NCBI GenBank assembly: GCA_025359105.1
Contig: JANYHK010000041.1
Location: 62,001 to 126,000, forward strand
Source: Myxococcales bacterium
GTDB lineage: Bacteria; Myxococcota_A; Polyangia; Polyangiales; Polyangiaceae
Direction: 5' to 3'
Length of the DNA: 64,000 nt
In this document: positions 18,098-27,027 of the stretch, one piece after another
Layout of the letters: each line of letters begins with the position of its first letter
Numbering within the stretch: the stretch's first letter is position 1
Position numbers and translations under genes: made by a program
Notes under the pieces: model-generated
Databases searched by the model: none
What the model was told of the DNA's origin: nothing
Seen by the model: the letters and a program-made list of their open reading frames with translations, nothing else

Positions 18098-20368
18098 GTG
18101 ATTGAGGAGCTGAAGCGATCGAGCCAAGCGCTCGCCGGCGGAGTGGTCGGCGCGACCGTCGTCGCAGCCGTCGAGGCGCGCGCGGCGCTCGCGCAGACGA
18201 CCGGCAGCCACCCGCCGACGTTGCCGCAGCTCTTCTTCGCGGACATGTCCGTCCTCGCGCCGCTCGCGATCGTCCTGTCGCTGTCCGTGGCGACGGCGCA
18301 CCTGTTCCTCGAGCCGGGAGCGCCGCGCTCGCCGTCGCAGCACCTCGCGCGCGTCCGGGCCGCGCCGGTGATCGTGCGCGCGCGCACCGCGGCGGCGTGG
18401 CCGCTCGCCGTTCTGGTCGGCTTCGTCTGGACGGTCGGCTCCGCGCACCTCGCACGCGCGGGTCTCGCGCGCGGCGGCCCCATCGCGTCGGGGTTCCAGC
18501 TCGCGGTCGGCTCGGCGGCGATGCTGGGCGGGCTGGTCGCCGTGGGGCTCGCCGCGTTGCCGATGGCGCGCCGGATCCTGGCGGAAGGCGCCCAGACGTC
18601 GTCGCGTCGCCTCGATCCGGTGACGACGGGCGGCGTGGCGTTCGTGGTCGCCGTTGTCGCGGTCGGGGCTGGGGTGGCGCTCGGCGACACGGGCGGCGAT
18701 GGCGCGTGGCCGCTCGGAATTTTCGGTGTGATGAAGCGGCGCGAGCTGGATCTTCGCCCTGTCGCGAACCTCGTCGTCATCGCGCTCGGCGCATACCTGG
18801 CGCCGGTGGCCTTCGCCGGTCGCCGCGGCGCGCTCGTCCCGATCGTCGCGGCGCTCGTCGGGTTCACGCCGCTCGTCGCGACCGCGGTCGAAGCCCGCGC
18901 GATGGGCACGCGTCCCCATGTCGCGCGCGCCGTCGAGCGCTACGCCCCGCTCGGCAAGATCGCGCTCGCTGCGGCGCGCGCGGCCACCGACCGCGATCGC
19001 GACGGCGCCTCGGGTTTGTTCGCGGGCGGCGACTGCGACGACAAGAACCCCAAGATCCACCCGACCGCGGTCGACGTGCCCGGCAACGGGATCGACGAGG
19101 ACTGCTCGGGCGCCGACACCGTCCCGCCGCCGCCCCCTCCGCCGCCTCCTCCTCCTCCGAAGGCCGCGGTGCCCGACGATCTGAACCTCATCGTCATCAC
19201 GATCGACACGCTGCGCACCGACGTGGGCTTCATGGGCTACGACAAGGACACGACGCCGAACCTCGACCGCCTCGCCAAGGAGAGCGTCGTCTTCGATCGC
19301 GCCTACGCGATGGCCTCGTACACCGGCAAGAGCCTCGCGCCGATGTTCATCGGCCTCTACCCGAACGAGACGTTGCGCGACGGCGGCCACTTCAACACGT
19401 ACGCGGCGGCGAACGTCTTCACCGCCGAGCGCATGAAGGCGGAGGGCATCCTCACGATGGGAGCGGCGTCGCACTGGTATTTCAACCGCTGGAGCGGGCT
19501 CGCGCAGGGTTTCGACACTTGGGATCTCAGCGCCAGGCCCGGCGAAGGGCAGGGCGACACCGACACGTCCATCACGAGCAAGGAGCTCGCCGACGCGACG
19601 ATTCGACTGCTCTCGAAGGCCGAGAACACCGAGAAGCGCTTCTTCATGTGGGTCCATTTCTTCGATCCCCACGCGCAGTACCAGCCGCACCCCGGCTCGC
19701 CAGATTTTCTTGGCGACGCGAAGGGGAACACCGCCCTCGCGAAGGCGGCGTATGACGCAGAGGTATGGTTCACCGACAGCCACGTCGGGCGCGTCCTCGA
19801 CCACATCGCGTCCCAGCCGTGGGGCGCGCGCACCGCGATTGTCGTGACCGCCGACCACGGCGAGGCCTTCGCCGAACACGGGATGAACTTCCACGGCATC
19901 GAGCTGTGGGACGCGCTCGTGCACGTGCCCCTCGTCGTGCATCTCCCCGGGGTCCGTCCTCACCATGTGCCGGTGAAGCGTGGCCACATCGACGTCGCGC
20001 CGACGCTCCTCGCGCTCATGAACGTGCCCGTCCCCGCGGACGCGCGCCTGCGCGGGACGAGCCTCGTGCCCGATCTCACGCTGCAAGAGGCCGAAGCGTA
20101 CGTCGAGCGCGACGTCTACTTCGATATGCCGGCGGGGCCGTACAACCTGATGCGTCGCGGCCTGCTCACCGGGCCGACGCCCGGCAAGAAGCTCATTCAC
20201 TTCGGCGCGAACCAGTACCAGCTCTTCGACCTCGCCTCCGATCCGGGCGAGAAGGACGACTTGTCGACGGACAAGGAGGCGCTCGCGCCGGTCCTCGGCG
20301 CCTTCCAGGAACTGCGCGCCCGCCTCGAGGAGATCGAGGTCAAGCCGGAGAGCGCCAACCTGCCGTAG
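18098..20368 (+). CDS. Membrane-anchored atypical sulfatase / alkaline-phosphatase superfamily protein with MopE-like motif
   Basis: 756 residues. Residues 1-290 hold about six hydrophobic segments. Residues 298-340 are a metal-binding motif (D-R-D-R-D-G, G-D-C-D-D-K-N-P, G-I-D-E-D-C-S-G) like that of the MopE copper-binding family, followed by a run of 14 prolines. The catalytic domain begins at about 362 with I-V-I-T-I-D-T-L-R-T-D (metal ligand Asp370) and later has V-V-T-A-D-H-G-E-A. The formylglycine signature C/S-x-P-x-R is absent; the position reads S-Y-T-G-K-S (407-412). So it is unlikely to be a classical sulfatase, and Ser/Thr-nucleophile phosphotransfer is possible. GTG start. The 3' end overlaps the convergent HAD gene by 29 bases. 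Confidence 0.88.
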   Translation: MIEELKRSSQALAGGVVGATVVAAVEARAALAQTTGSHPPTLPQLFFADMSVLAPLAIVLSLSVATAHLFLEPGAPRSPSQHLARVRAAPVIVRARTAAAWPLAVLVGFVWTVGSAHLARAGLARGGPIASGFQLAVGSAAMLGGLVAVGLAALPMARRILAEGAQTSSRRLDPVTTGGVAFVVAVVAVGAGVALGDTGGDGAWPLGIFGVMKRRELDLRPVANLVVIALGAYLAPVAFAGRRGALVPIVAALVGFTPLVATAVEARAMGTRPHVARAVERYAPLGKIALAAARAATDRDRDGASGLFAGGDCDDKNPKIHPTAVDVPGNGIDEDCSGADTVPPPPPPPPPPPPKAAVPDDLNLIVITIDTLRTDVGFMGYDKDTTPNLDRLAKESVVFDRAYAMASYTGKSLAPMFIGLYPNETLRDGGHFNTYAAANVFTAERMKAEGILTMGAASHWYFNRWSGLAQGFDTWDLSARPGEGQGDTDTSITSKELADATIRLLSKAENTEKRFFMWVHFFDPHAQYQPHPGSPDFLGDAKGNTALAKAAYDAEVWFTDSHVGRVLDHIASQPWGARTAIVVTADHGEAFAEHGMNFHGIELWDALVHVPLVVHLPGVRPHHVPVKRGHIDVAPTLLALMNVPVPADARLRGTSLVPDLTLQEAEAYVERDVYFDMPAGPYNLMRRGLLTGPTPGKKLIHFGANQYQLFDLASDPGEKDDLSTDKEALAPVLGAFQELRARLEEIEVKPESANLP

Positions 20369-20999
20369 CCTTCGCGAGCTCGGCGAGCGAGCCCAGCAGG
20401 AGATCGGGCGACTCGGCGCGAAGCTCAGCTTCTGCCTGGAAACCGCCGAGGACCGCGGCGGTGCGGCAGCCCGCGGCCTTCCCAGCGCGAACGTCCTGGG
20501 CGCCGTCACCCACGATCCACGAAGCGGCTGGCCTCGCTGCGAGGGCGTGGAGGGCGGCGAGGACGGGCGCCGGATCGGGCTTCATCGGCCCATCGCCGCC
20601 TGCAATGACGACGGCAAACCGCTCTTCAACACCGAGCGCGCGCAGGATCGGAAGGGTTACGGCGCGCGGCTTGTTCGTCACGAGGCCGAGCTTCGCGTTA
20701 CCCAGCGCCGCGAGCGCGTCCGTCGCGCCGGGCATCCAGGACGTCCCCTCGATCGGGTGCGCCGCGTAGAAGGTCACGAACTCGTCGAGGAGCGCGTCGA
20801 GCTCGCTGGTCTCCTCCGGCCCGAGCTTTGCGGCGCGCATGAGCAAGCTCCGCGCGCCATCCCCGACGAAGCCGGCGACCGTCTCTTCCGGCAGTGCAGG
20901 CCGTCCCCTGCTCGTCAGCGCGTGGTTGCACGCCGCGGCGATCGAGCGCCGAGAGTCGATGAGGGTGCCGTCGAGATCGAACAGGAAGGCGCCGGTCAC
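20340..20999 (-). CDS. HAD-superfamily phosphatase (phosphoglycolate phosphatase-like)
   Basis: 219 residues. Motif I is F-D-L-D-G-T-L-I-D with Asp8 and Asp10; motif II is G-L-V-T-N-K-P; a K-P-D-P motif III and G-D-G-A-Q-D-V motif IV complete the site. A helical cap lies at about 15-85, the subfamily I arrangement of Gph/PpaX. It probably dephosphorylates a small phosphorylated metabolite. GTG start, with GTGACG-17-TATACA upstream; the -35 lies inside the end of the ECF sigma gene. Confidence 0.92.
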   Translation of the reverse strand: MTGAFLFDLDGTLIDSRRSIAAACNHALTSRGRPALPEETVAGFVGDGARSLLMRAAKLGPEETSELDALLDEFVTFYAAHPIEGTSWMPGATDALAALGNAKLGLVTNKPRAVTLPILRALGVEERFAVVIAGGDGPMKPDPAPVLAALHALAARPAASWIVGDGAQDVRAGKAAGCRTAAVLGGFQAEAELRAESPDLLLGSLAELAKATAGWRSPA

Positions 21000-21006
21000 G
21001 CGCTAC

Positions 21007-21035
21007 TGTATAGCGTTGGCGCTTTCAGTCGTCAC
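21007..21035 (-). promoter_or_regulatory. Promoter of leaderless HAD phosphatase gene
   Basis: Minus strand GTGACG (21035-21030), a 17-base spacer, and TATACA (21012-21007), which ends 7 bases before the GTG at 20999. The -35 overlaps the stop codon of the sigma gene. Confidence 0.5.
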
Positions 21036-21634
21036 GCCGCGAGATCTTGCGCGGACACGTCGCTCGCCTTGGCGAGGATTCCCTTCAGGCTGGTGCGCGC
21101 GCGATGCAGACGCGAGCGGACGGCGCTCTCCGTCAGGTGGAGACGATCGGCGATCTCCTGCAGTCCGAGGTCCTCGTTGTAATGGGCGAGGACGACCTCG
21201 CGGTAGTCCTGCGGGAGGCTGTCGAGGGCCTCACGGACACGGGCGTCCCGCACGTGGTTCATCACCATCACGTCGGTGCGCTCCTCGACCTCGCCGTCGT
21301 TCATCGCCGGCAAAGACGCGAGGTCCTCGAGCTCGAGCCCGGCAACCACGCGTGCGCGGTGGCGGCGCTGCGAACGCATGAGCATGAGCGCCTCGTTGGC
21401 GGTCACGCGGAAGAGCCACGTCGAGAAGCTGGAGTCGCCCCGGAACGAGCCGAGGCGACGGACGACCTGCATCAGGGTCGTTTGCACCAGATCACGCCGG
21501 TCCTCGTCGGCCACCGGGTAGCGGAGAAGCTGCCGCTCGATGTGTGGCAAGAGCTCCCGGACGAGCCCGTTGAGGGCGTGGCGGTCACCTGCGGTCGCGA
21601 GGCGGAGGGTTTCGGCGGACGGGGAGAAGGCCAT
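21032..21634 (-). CDS. ECF-type RNA polymerase sigma factor
   Basis: 200 residues with sigma-70 region 2 (D-E-D-R-R-D-L-V-Q-T-T-L-M-Q-V-V, F-S-T-W-L-F-R-V-T-A-N-E-A) and region 4 (S-L-P-Q-D-Y-R-E-V-V-L, E-I-A-D-R-L-H-L-T-E-S-A-V-R-S-R-L-H-R-A-R). ATG 21634 is preferred to a GTG at 21688 because AGGGAAGG lies just upstream. No zinc-finger anti-sigma is encoded next to it; the neighbour across a 247-base divergent gap is a membrane Ser/Thr kinase, raising the possibility of control by phosphorylation (inference). Confidence 0.95.
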   Translation of the reverse strand: MAFSPSAETLRLATAGDRHALNGLVRELLPHIERQLLRYPVADEDRRDLVQTTLMQVVRRLGSFRGDSSFSTWLFRVTANEALMLMRSQRRHRARVVAGLELEDLASLPAMNDGEVEERTDVMVMNHVRDARVREALDSLPQDYREVVLAHYNEDLGLQEIADRLHLTESAVRSRLHRARTSLKGILAKASDVSAQDLAA

Positions 21635-21847
21635 GATGACACCTTCCCTAGCGAGTCCCGTGCCGGGCCCAGATTGGCGGGATTTCACGCATGTTCAGCG
21701 GCCTGGACACTGTCCGGAAGCAGACACATGAAGCGCCGTCCGACAGCAGACCCCATAGAGACGCGCGAAGCGTGAGGATTGCGGCCGCGTGTGCGCAGGT
21801 ATCCTACTAGAGTCGGCGGATCCGCGCGCGCCGGGGGGGTGACTCCT

Positions 21848-21875
21848 TTGTCAGGGCACCACCGTCCGCTATCGT
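21848..21875 (+). promoter_or_regulatory. Promoter of leaderless Ser/Thr kinase gene
   Basis: TTGTCA (21848-21853), a 16-base spacer and TATCGT (21870-21875), ending 6 bases before the ATG at 21882. Further upstream GGACA-C-TGTCC (21705-21715) is a palindrome in the region shared with the divergent sigma gene. Confidence 0.55.
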
Positions 21876-21881
21876 GAAGCC

Positions 21882-23495
21882 ATGGCGGTGAAGCTCGCCC
21901 GGTCAAAGGTGAGCGAGGGGAAGTCCTCGCTCAAGCCGGGATCGGTCCTCGCGGACAAGTACCGCATCGAAGCGGTCCTCGGCGAGGGGGGCATGGGCAT
22001 CGTGTACGCCGCGCACCACAAGCTGCTCGATCAGCGCGTGGCGCTCAAGGTCCTGTTCGATGACGCGGTGCGCGACAAGGAAGCGTGCGCGCGTTTCCTC
22101 CAGGAGGCGCGCAGCGCGGCGCGTCTGCAGAGCGAGCACGTCGCTCGCGTGATGGACATCGACACGCTCGACAGCGGGACGCCGTTCATCGTCATGGAAT
22201 ACCTCGAGGGCCAGGACCTCGGGCAGCTCCTCGAACACCGCCGCGTCTTCGCGCCGTCGCTCGTCGTCGACTACGTCATGCAGGCGCTCGAGGCCATCGC
22301 GCAGGCGCACGCGCAGGGCATCATCCATCGCGACCTGAAGCCGTCGAACCTGTTCCTGGCGACCGTGCCGGACGGATCGCAGATCATCAAGGTCCTCGAC
22401 TTCGGTATCTCGAAGCCGACGTTCGGGAAGGTGTCGCGCATCACGAGCAGCCGCTCGGTGCTCGGCTCGCCACCGTACATGTCCCCCGAGCAAGTGCGGA
22501 GCCCGCGCACCGTCGACACGCGCACGGACATCTGGGCGACCGGGATCCTCCTCTACGAGCTGCTCACGCGGCGCATGCCGTTCGACGGCGAAGAGGTTGG
22601 CGAGCTCTTCGCCGCCATCCTGGAGCAGGAGCCGAACGGGATCCGCCTCAAGCGACCGGACGTGCCGGAGGGGCTCGAGCGCGTGATCTTCCGCTGCCTC
22701 GCCAAGAATCGCGACAACCGCTACGCGGACGTCGCCGATCTCGCGCGCGCGCTGGCGCCGTTCGGGACCGGCGGGCAGAACAAATCCGTCGAGAAGATTG
22801 CGTCGACGCTCCTCCGCGCGGAGGAGCTCTCGAACCCGCGCCGCCGCGTCGTCGCTTCTGGCGTCACCCCGATCGCGTCGGCGTTCTCCAACACGACGGT
22901 CCCCGACGATCTCGGCACGGCGGAGACCGACCTGGCGTCGCCGGCGCCGGAGCTCTCGCCGACCGCGAGCACCGTCGGCCGACGGCGCACCATCCTCACC
23001 TTCATGCCGGGTACGACGAAGGCGCGGATCGCCGCCTTCGCCGGGGGGGCGCTCGCCGCGCTCGCCGCGGTCATCGTCTTCCTCGCGATGGGGCGTGGCA
23101 CGCCGCACCCGGCGACAACCCCTCGCGCCGTGGTGGCGCCACCGCCCGAAGAGATCCCTTCGATGGTGGCTACCGCCGCCACGACCATCGCCACCCCCGC
23201 GGCCGCGACCGCGCCGGCAGCGGCCGCTCCTCCGGCCGACCCCGCCGCTACGACGACCGCGGACATTCCGACCACGTCGGTCGTCGCCCTGCCGACCGCC
23301 GCCGCTGCCAAGCCATTGGGCCAGGCTGCGCGGCCTGGCCCCATCGCAAAGCCACGCGTCACCAAGCCGCCGCCCGCGGCTGCGGCCGCCATCAAGCCCG
23401 CAGCTGGCCCAACGACTGGCCCGGCGGCGGTCCCCGCGCCGAAGCCCACGGCGCAGCAAGACGAGCTGAAGAAATCTTTCGAAATCTGGAAGTGA
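21882..23495 (+). CDS. Membrane Ser/Thr protein kinase (PknB-like)
   Basis: 537 residues. The kinase domain (28-295) has the G-loop G-E-G-G-M-G (34-39), Lys56 (V-A-L-K), H-R-D-L-K-P-S-N with Asp151, D-F-G at 173-175 and S-P-P-Y-M-S-P-E-Q. All catalytic residues are intact. A juxtamembrane stretch (300-382) leads to one membrane helix (383-404), then about 130 Ala/Pro/Thr-rich residues with no known sensor fold. Topology puts the kinase in the cytoplasm. The downstream TPR/PEGA-type protein is 16 bases away and probably functions with it. Confidence 0.96.
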   Translation: MAVKLARSKVSEGKSSLKPGSVLADKYRIEAVLGEGGMGIVYAAHHKLLDQRVALKVLFDDAVRDKEACARFLQEARSAARLQSEHVARVMDIDTLDSGTPFIVMEYLEGQDLGQLLEHRRVFAPSLVVDYVMQALEAIAQAHAQGIIHRDLKPSNLFLATVPDGSQIIKVLDFGISKPTFGKVSRITSSRSVLGSPPYMSPEQVRSPRTVDTRTDIWATGILLYELLTRRMPFDGEEVGELFAAILEQEPNGIRLKRPDVPEGLERVIFRCLAKNRDNRYADVADLARALAPFGTGGQNKSVEKIASTLLRAEELSNPRRRVVASGVTPIASAFSNTTVPDDLGTAETDLASPAPELSPTASTVGRRRTILTFMPGTTKARIAAFAGGALAALAAVIVFLAMGRGTPHPATTPRAVVAPPPEEIPSMVATAATTIATPAAATAPAAAAPPADPAATTTADIPTTSVVALPTAAAAKPLGQAARPGPIAKPRVTKPPPAAAAAIKPAAGPTTGPAAVPAPKPTAQQDELKKSFEIWK

Positions 23496-23511
23496 TAGAC
23501 TTTCGGTAGCG

Positions 23512-24480
23512 ATGAACCGCGTCCGTTCGCCCTTCGCCGCCGTCGCGCTGACGGTTGCGCTCGCCGGCGGCGTCGTGCGCGCGCAGGGGACCTCCGACGC
23601 CGAGGCCGAGCGCCTCGTCAAGGAGGGGCAGGAGCTCCTCGAGCGCGGCCGGGTCAACGAGGCGTGCGACAAGTTCGACCTGAGCCTCAAGCGCGTGGAG
23701 ACGGTCAACACGCTCGCGCTGCTCGCGTTCTGCCACGAGCGCGCGGGCAGGCCGGGTCGCGCGTGGAACGAGTTCAAGCGCGTCGAGCCCAAGGCGCCCA
23801 CCGGCGACAAGGCGGCGTTCGTCGCGCAGCACCTCCGCGGCCTCGAGGGGAAGGTCGGGCGCGCGCGACTCGACGTCGGCAGTCGTACGATCAGCGAGGT
23901 CCGCGTCGACAACGAGGTGGTCCTGCTCGATCAGGGGCGCATCGTCGCAGATCCCGGCGAGCACACCGTCCGCGTCGACACCGGCGGTCACGTGCTCACC
24001 CGGAACGCTACGTTCAAGGTCGGCGACAACCCGACGATCATGATGAGCGACCCGGCGGCGCCGGGGCCGCCCGCCACGGGCAACGACGACGCGGCGCCGC
24101 GCGTGGCGGCGGACGGCAGCGGCGCGCGGGTCGCGGGGTGGGTGCTCATCGGCGTCGGCGTCGCGCTCGTAGCTGTCGGCGCGGTGGAGGGGCTCAACAC
24201 GTTCAGGCTCAAGACCGACGCCGACAACGCGTGTGGGGGCCCCACCACTGGCTGCAAGGACGCCGCGTCGACGGCCGCCGCTAATTCGAAGCGCAACGCG
24301 GCCAACACCGCGTCGTGGATCTCGACCGGCGGCTTCGCGCTCGGCGCGCTCGGCCTCGGGGTGGGCATCTATCTCGTCGCGACGGCCGGCGGGTCGCCGC
24401 CGCCGCCTGCCCGGAGCGGCGCGCTGCGCGTCACGCCGGACATCGGGCCGGGCTCGGTCGGCCTTGTCGGCTCTTTTTAG
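23512..24480 (+). CDS. TPR/PEGA-type membrane protein, kinase partner
   Basis: 322 residues. A signal peptide (1-25; cleavage near V-R-A-Q) precedes a TPR-like helical pair (R-L-V-K-E-G-Q-E-L-L-E-R-G-R-V-N-E-A), a beta-rich PEGA-like section (about 115-180; L-D-Q-G-R-I-V-A-D-P-G-E-H-T-V-R-V) and two membrane helices (about 205-225 and 265-290). Such proteins often follow Ser/Thr kinase genes in myxobacteria. TAGACT at 23496-23501 could also drive it separately, with a very short leader. Molecular role unknown. Confidence 0.8.
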   Translation: MNRVRSPFAAVALTVALAGGVVRAQGTSDAEAERLVKEGQELLERGRVNEACDKFDLSLKRVETVNTLALLAFCHERAGRPGRAWNEFKRVEPKAPTGDKAAFVAQHLRGLEGKVGRARLDVGSRTISEVRVDNEVVLLDQGRIVADPGEHTVRVDTGGHVLTRNATFKVGDNPTIMMSDPAAPGPPATGNDDAAPRVAADGSGARVAGWVLIGVGVALVAVGAVEGLNTFRLKTDADNACGGPTTGCKDAASTAAANSKRNAANTASWISTGGFALGALGLGVGIYLVATAGGSPPPPARSGALRVTPDIGPGSVGLVGSF

Positions 24481-24500
24481 GCGCGTTCGGCCGCGTTCGT

Positions 24501-24528
24501 TTGACGCGCGCGGGGATCGTGTGAGACT
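24501..24528 (+). promoter_or_regulatory. Promoter of hisZ-purA
   Basis: TTGACG (24501-24506), a 16-base spacer and GAGACT (24523-24528), followed 9 bases later by the GTG of hisZ. Confidence 0.5.
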
Positions 24529-24537
24529 GGCGGCGCC

Positions 24538-25677
24538 GTGAACGTGCCTTCGTCCCTCGAGCACCCGCTCCCCGCGGGCATGCGCGATCTCCTCCCCGAG
24601 GAGGCGCGGAGCCGGCGGGCGATCGCTCGTCGCGCGCTCCAGCGGTTCGCGCTCTTCGGGTACGAGACGGTCACCCCGCCGGCGTTCGAGTTCGCCGACG
24701 TGCTGGAGCGCGGCCTCGGCACCCTCGACCCGGCGGACGTACTCCGCTTCGTCGAGCCCGAGTCGGGTGAGGTCGCGGCGCTCCGCCCCGACATGACACC
24801 CCAGATCGCGCGCATGATCGCCACGCGCCTGCGCGATCGCCCCGCCCCGTTTCGCCTGTCGTACGAGGGGACGGTGCTCCGTCGACGAAGCGGCCGTGCG
24901 CGCAAGAGCCGGCAGATCGCGCAGGTCGGCGTCGAGCTGGCCGGCCTCGGCGATCTCGCGGGCGATCTGGAGACGCTCGAGGTCGCGTGCTCGGCGCTGG
25001 CCGCGACGGGGCTCACGCGCTTCACGGTCGATCTCGGCAGCAGCGAAATCATCCGGGCGCTCGTGGGCGAACAGGCGCCGCCGGCGCTCATGCACGCGCT
25101 CGCGATGAAGGACGACACGGCGATCCGCGCTGCCGCAGCCGGGCCCGCGGCGGCCGTGCTCGCGACGCTCGCGCGCCTCGGCGGCGGACGCGAGGCGCTC
25201 GCCGAAGGCCTCCGCGTGGTCCGCGGTACGGCGGCAGAAGCGCCGCTCCTCCGTCTCGCGCGCCTCTACGAGGCGGCCCTTGCGCGCGGCCTGCCCGGCG
25301 ACATCTCCGTCGATCTCGCCGAGGTGCGCGGCTTCGCGTACTACACCGGCATGATCTTCCACCTGTTCGCGCCTGGCCCCGGTGAGGCCATCGGCGCGGG
25401 CGGCCGCTACGACGAGCTACTCGCCCGCTTCGGCGCGCCGATGCCTGCCGTCGGCTTCGCGCTCGACCTCGACAACCTCGCGTGGGCCCTGCGCGCCGCG
25501 GGCGTCGTCGAACGCGAGGAAGAGCGTATCGTCGTCGTCGGGCCCGCGGACGATCCGCGGCTCGCGGCGCTCCGTGAGAAGGGCGTCACCGCGGTGGCGG
25601 CGCCGACGCGGGAAGAGGCAGAAGCGTATCGAGCCCGATGGGGATACTCGTCGGTGCTCGCGGGAGAAGAGGGCTGA
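24538..25677 (+). CDS. hisZ: ATP phosphoribosyltransferase regulatory subunit (HisZ)
   Basis: 379 residues, a class II histidyl-tRNA-synthetase-like catalytic core without the anticodon-binding domain. Recognisable motifs: P-A-G-M-R-D-L-L-P-E-E, L-R-P-D-M-T-P-Q-I-A-R (motif 2 region), F-A-Y-Y-T-G-M-I-F-H and G-A-G-G-R-Y-D-E-L. HisZ joins the short HisG to start histidine synthesis and confers histidine feedback. hisG is not in this window. It lies 3 bases upstream of purA, a pairing seen widely. GTG start. Confidence 0.93.
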   Translation: MNVPSSLEHPLPAGMRDLLPEEARSRRAIARRALQRFALFGYETVTPPAFEFADVLERGLGTLDPADVLRFVEPESGEVAALRPDMTPQIARMIATRLRDRPAPFRLSYEGTVLRRRSGRARKSRQIAQVGVELAGLGDLAGDLETLEVACSALAATGLTRFTVDLGSSEIIRALVGEQAPPALMHALAMKDDTAIRAAAAGPAAAVLATLARLGGGREALAEGLRVVRGTAAEAPLLRLARLYEAALARGLPGDISVDLAEVRGFAYYTGMIFHLFAPGPGEAIGAGGRYDELLARFGAPMPAVGFALDLDNLAWALRAAGVVEREEERIVVVGPADDPRLAALREKGVTAVAAPTREEAEAYRARWGYSSVLAGEEG

Positions 25678-25680
25678 ACC

Positions 25681-26958
25681 ATGCCGGCGGTCGTGATCGT
25701 AGGCGCGCAGTGGGGCGACGAGGGCAAGGGGAAGATCGTCGACATCTACACCGAGGACTGCAGCATGGTCGTCCGCTACGGCGGCGGACCGAACGCAGGC
25801 CACACCCTCGTCGTGGGGCAGGACAAGCTCATCGTCCGCCTCGTGCCGAGCGGCATCCTGCGCCCGCACACGACGTGCGTGCTGGCGCAGGGGATGGTGA
25901 TCGATCCCGACAGGCTCGTCACCGAGCTCGACGAGCTCGACAAGCGCGGCCTCGTCCGCGAGAGCCCGCTCGTCGTCTCCGATCGTGCCCACGCGATCCT
26001 TCCTTTCCACATCCTGGTCGACGGCCTGCGCGAAAAGGGCGCCGGTGCCCTGGGAACGACGAAGCGCGGCGTCGGGCCCACGTACGAGGACAAGGCGGCG
26101 CGCCGCGGCGTGATGCTCGGCGCGCTTCGAGACCTGAAGCGGTGTGAGCGACTCGTCGCGGTCGCGCTCGAGGCGTGGACGCCGACGATCCGCGCGCTCG
26201 GGGGCACGCCGCCCGCGGTGGCCGAGATCATGGCCGGCCTCGAGAAGGTCGCGCCGCGCATCGTCCCGCTCCTGGGGGACACGTCACGGATCGTGGGCGA
26301 GGCGATGAGCGCGAACAAGCGCGTCCTGTTCGAGGGCGCGCAGGGCACGCTCCTCGACGTCGATCACGGCACCTACCCGTACGTGACGTCGTCGAGCGCC
26401 ACCGCGGGCGGCGCGTGCATCGGCGCCGGCGTCGGGCCCTCGAAGATCCGCGCCGTCGTGGGGCTGACCAAGGCGTACTGCACGCGCGTCGGCGGCGGAC
26501 CTTTCCCCACGGAGCTGCACGACGAGACCGGCGAGCGCCTGCGCAAGGCCGGCGACGAGTTCGGCTCGGTCACCGGCCGTCCCCGCCGCACGGGATGGCT
26601 CGATCTCCCCGCGCTCCGGTACGCCGTGCGCGTGAACGGCCTCGATGGGCTGGCGCTGACCAAGCTCGATGTCCTGACCGGGCAGGGTGACCTCCAAGTG
26701 TGCGTCGCCTACGAGCTCGGGGGAAAGATCACGCGCGAGTTTCCGATCGCCGATCTCGAGGCGGCGAAGCCCGTCTACGAGACGGTGCCCGGCTGGAAAG
26801 AAGAGCTCGGCAAGGCTCGGAAGCTCGAGGAGCTGCCGGCCGCCGCCCGGAGCTACATCCAGCTCATCGAGCGCGAGGCCGGGTGCCCGGCGTGGCTCGT
26901 CAGCGTCGGCTTCCGGCGCGACGAGACGATCGTGCTGCGCAATCCCTTCGAAGGCTGA
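25681..26958 (+). CDS. purA: Adenylosuccinate synthetase
   Basis: 425 residues. The P-loop-like G-D-E-G-K-G-K is at residues 12-18, then G-G-P-N-A-G-H-T, G-T-T-K-R-G-V-G-P, E-G-A-Q-G-T-L-L-D-V-D-H-G-T-Y-P and T-K-L-D-V-L-T-G. It converts IMP and aspartate to adenylosuccinate using GTP, the first committed step of AMP synthesis. It shares the hisZ promoter. Identification is certain. Confidence 0.99.
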   Translation: MPAVVIVGAQWGDEGKGKIVDIYTEDCSMVVRYGGGPNAGHTLVVGQDKLIVRLVPSGILRPHTTCVLAQGMVIDPDRLVTELDELDKRGLVRESPLVVSDRAHAILPFHILVDGLREKGAGALGTTKRGVGPTYEDKAARRGVMLGALRDLKRCERLVAVALEAWTPTIRALGGTPPAVAEIMAGLEKVAPRIVPLLGDTSRIVGEAMSANKRVLFEGAQGTLLDVDHGTYPYVTSSSATAGGACIGAGVGPSKIRAVVGLTKAYCTRVGGGPFPTELHDETGERLRKAGDEFGSVTGRPRRTGWLDLPALRYAVRVNGLDGLALTKLDVLTGQGDLQVCVAYELGGKITREFPIADLEAAKPVYETVPGWKEELGKARKLEELPAAARSYIQLIEREAGCPAWLVSVGFRRDETIVLRNPFEG

Positions 26959-27015
26959 GCCCCAGCCGTCTCGTCTCGGGGACCCAAGGCCGGGGCGTCC
27001 GCGGGGGTCATGGGG

Positions 27016-27021
27016 TAGAGT
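27016..27021 (+). promoter_or_regulatory. -10-like hexamer of leaderless TPR gene
   Basis: TAGAGT ending 6 bases before the GTG at 27028. No convincing -35. Confidence 0.4.
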
Positions 27022-27027
27022 GACTAC

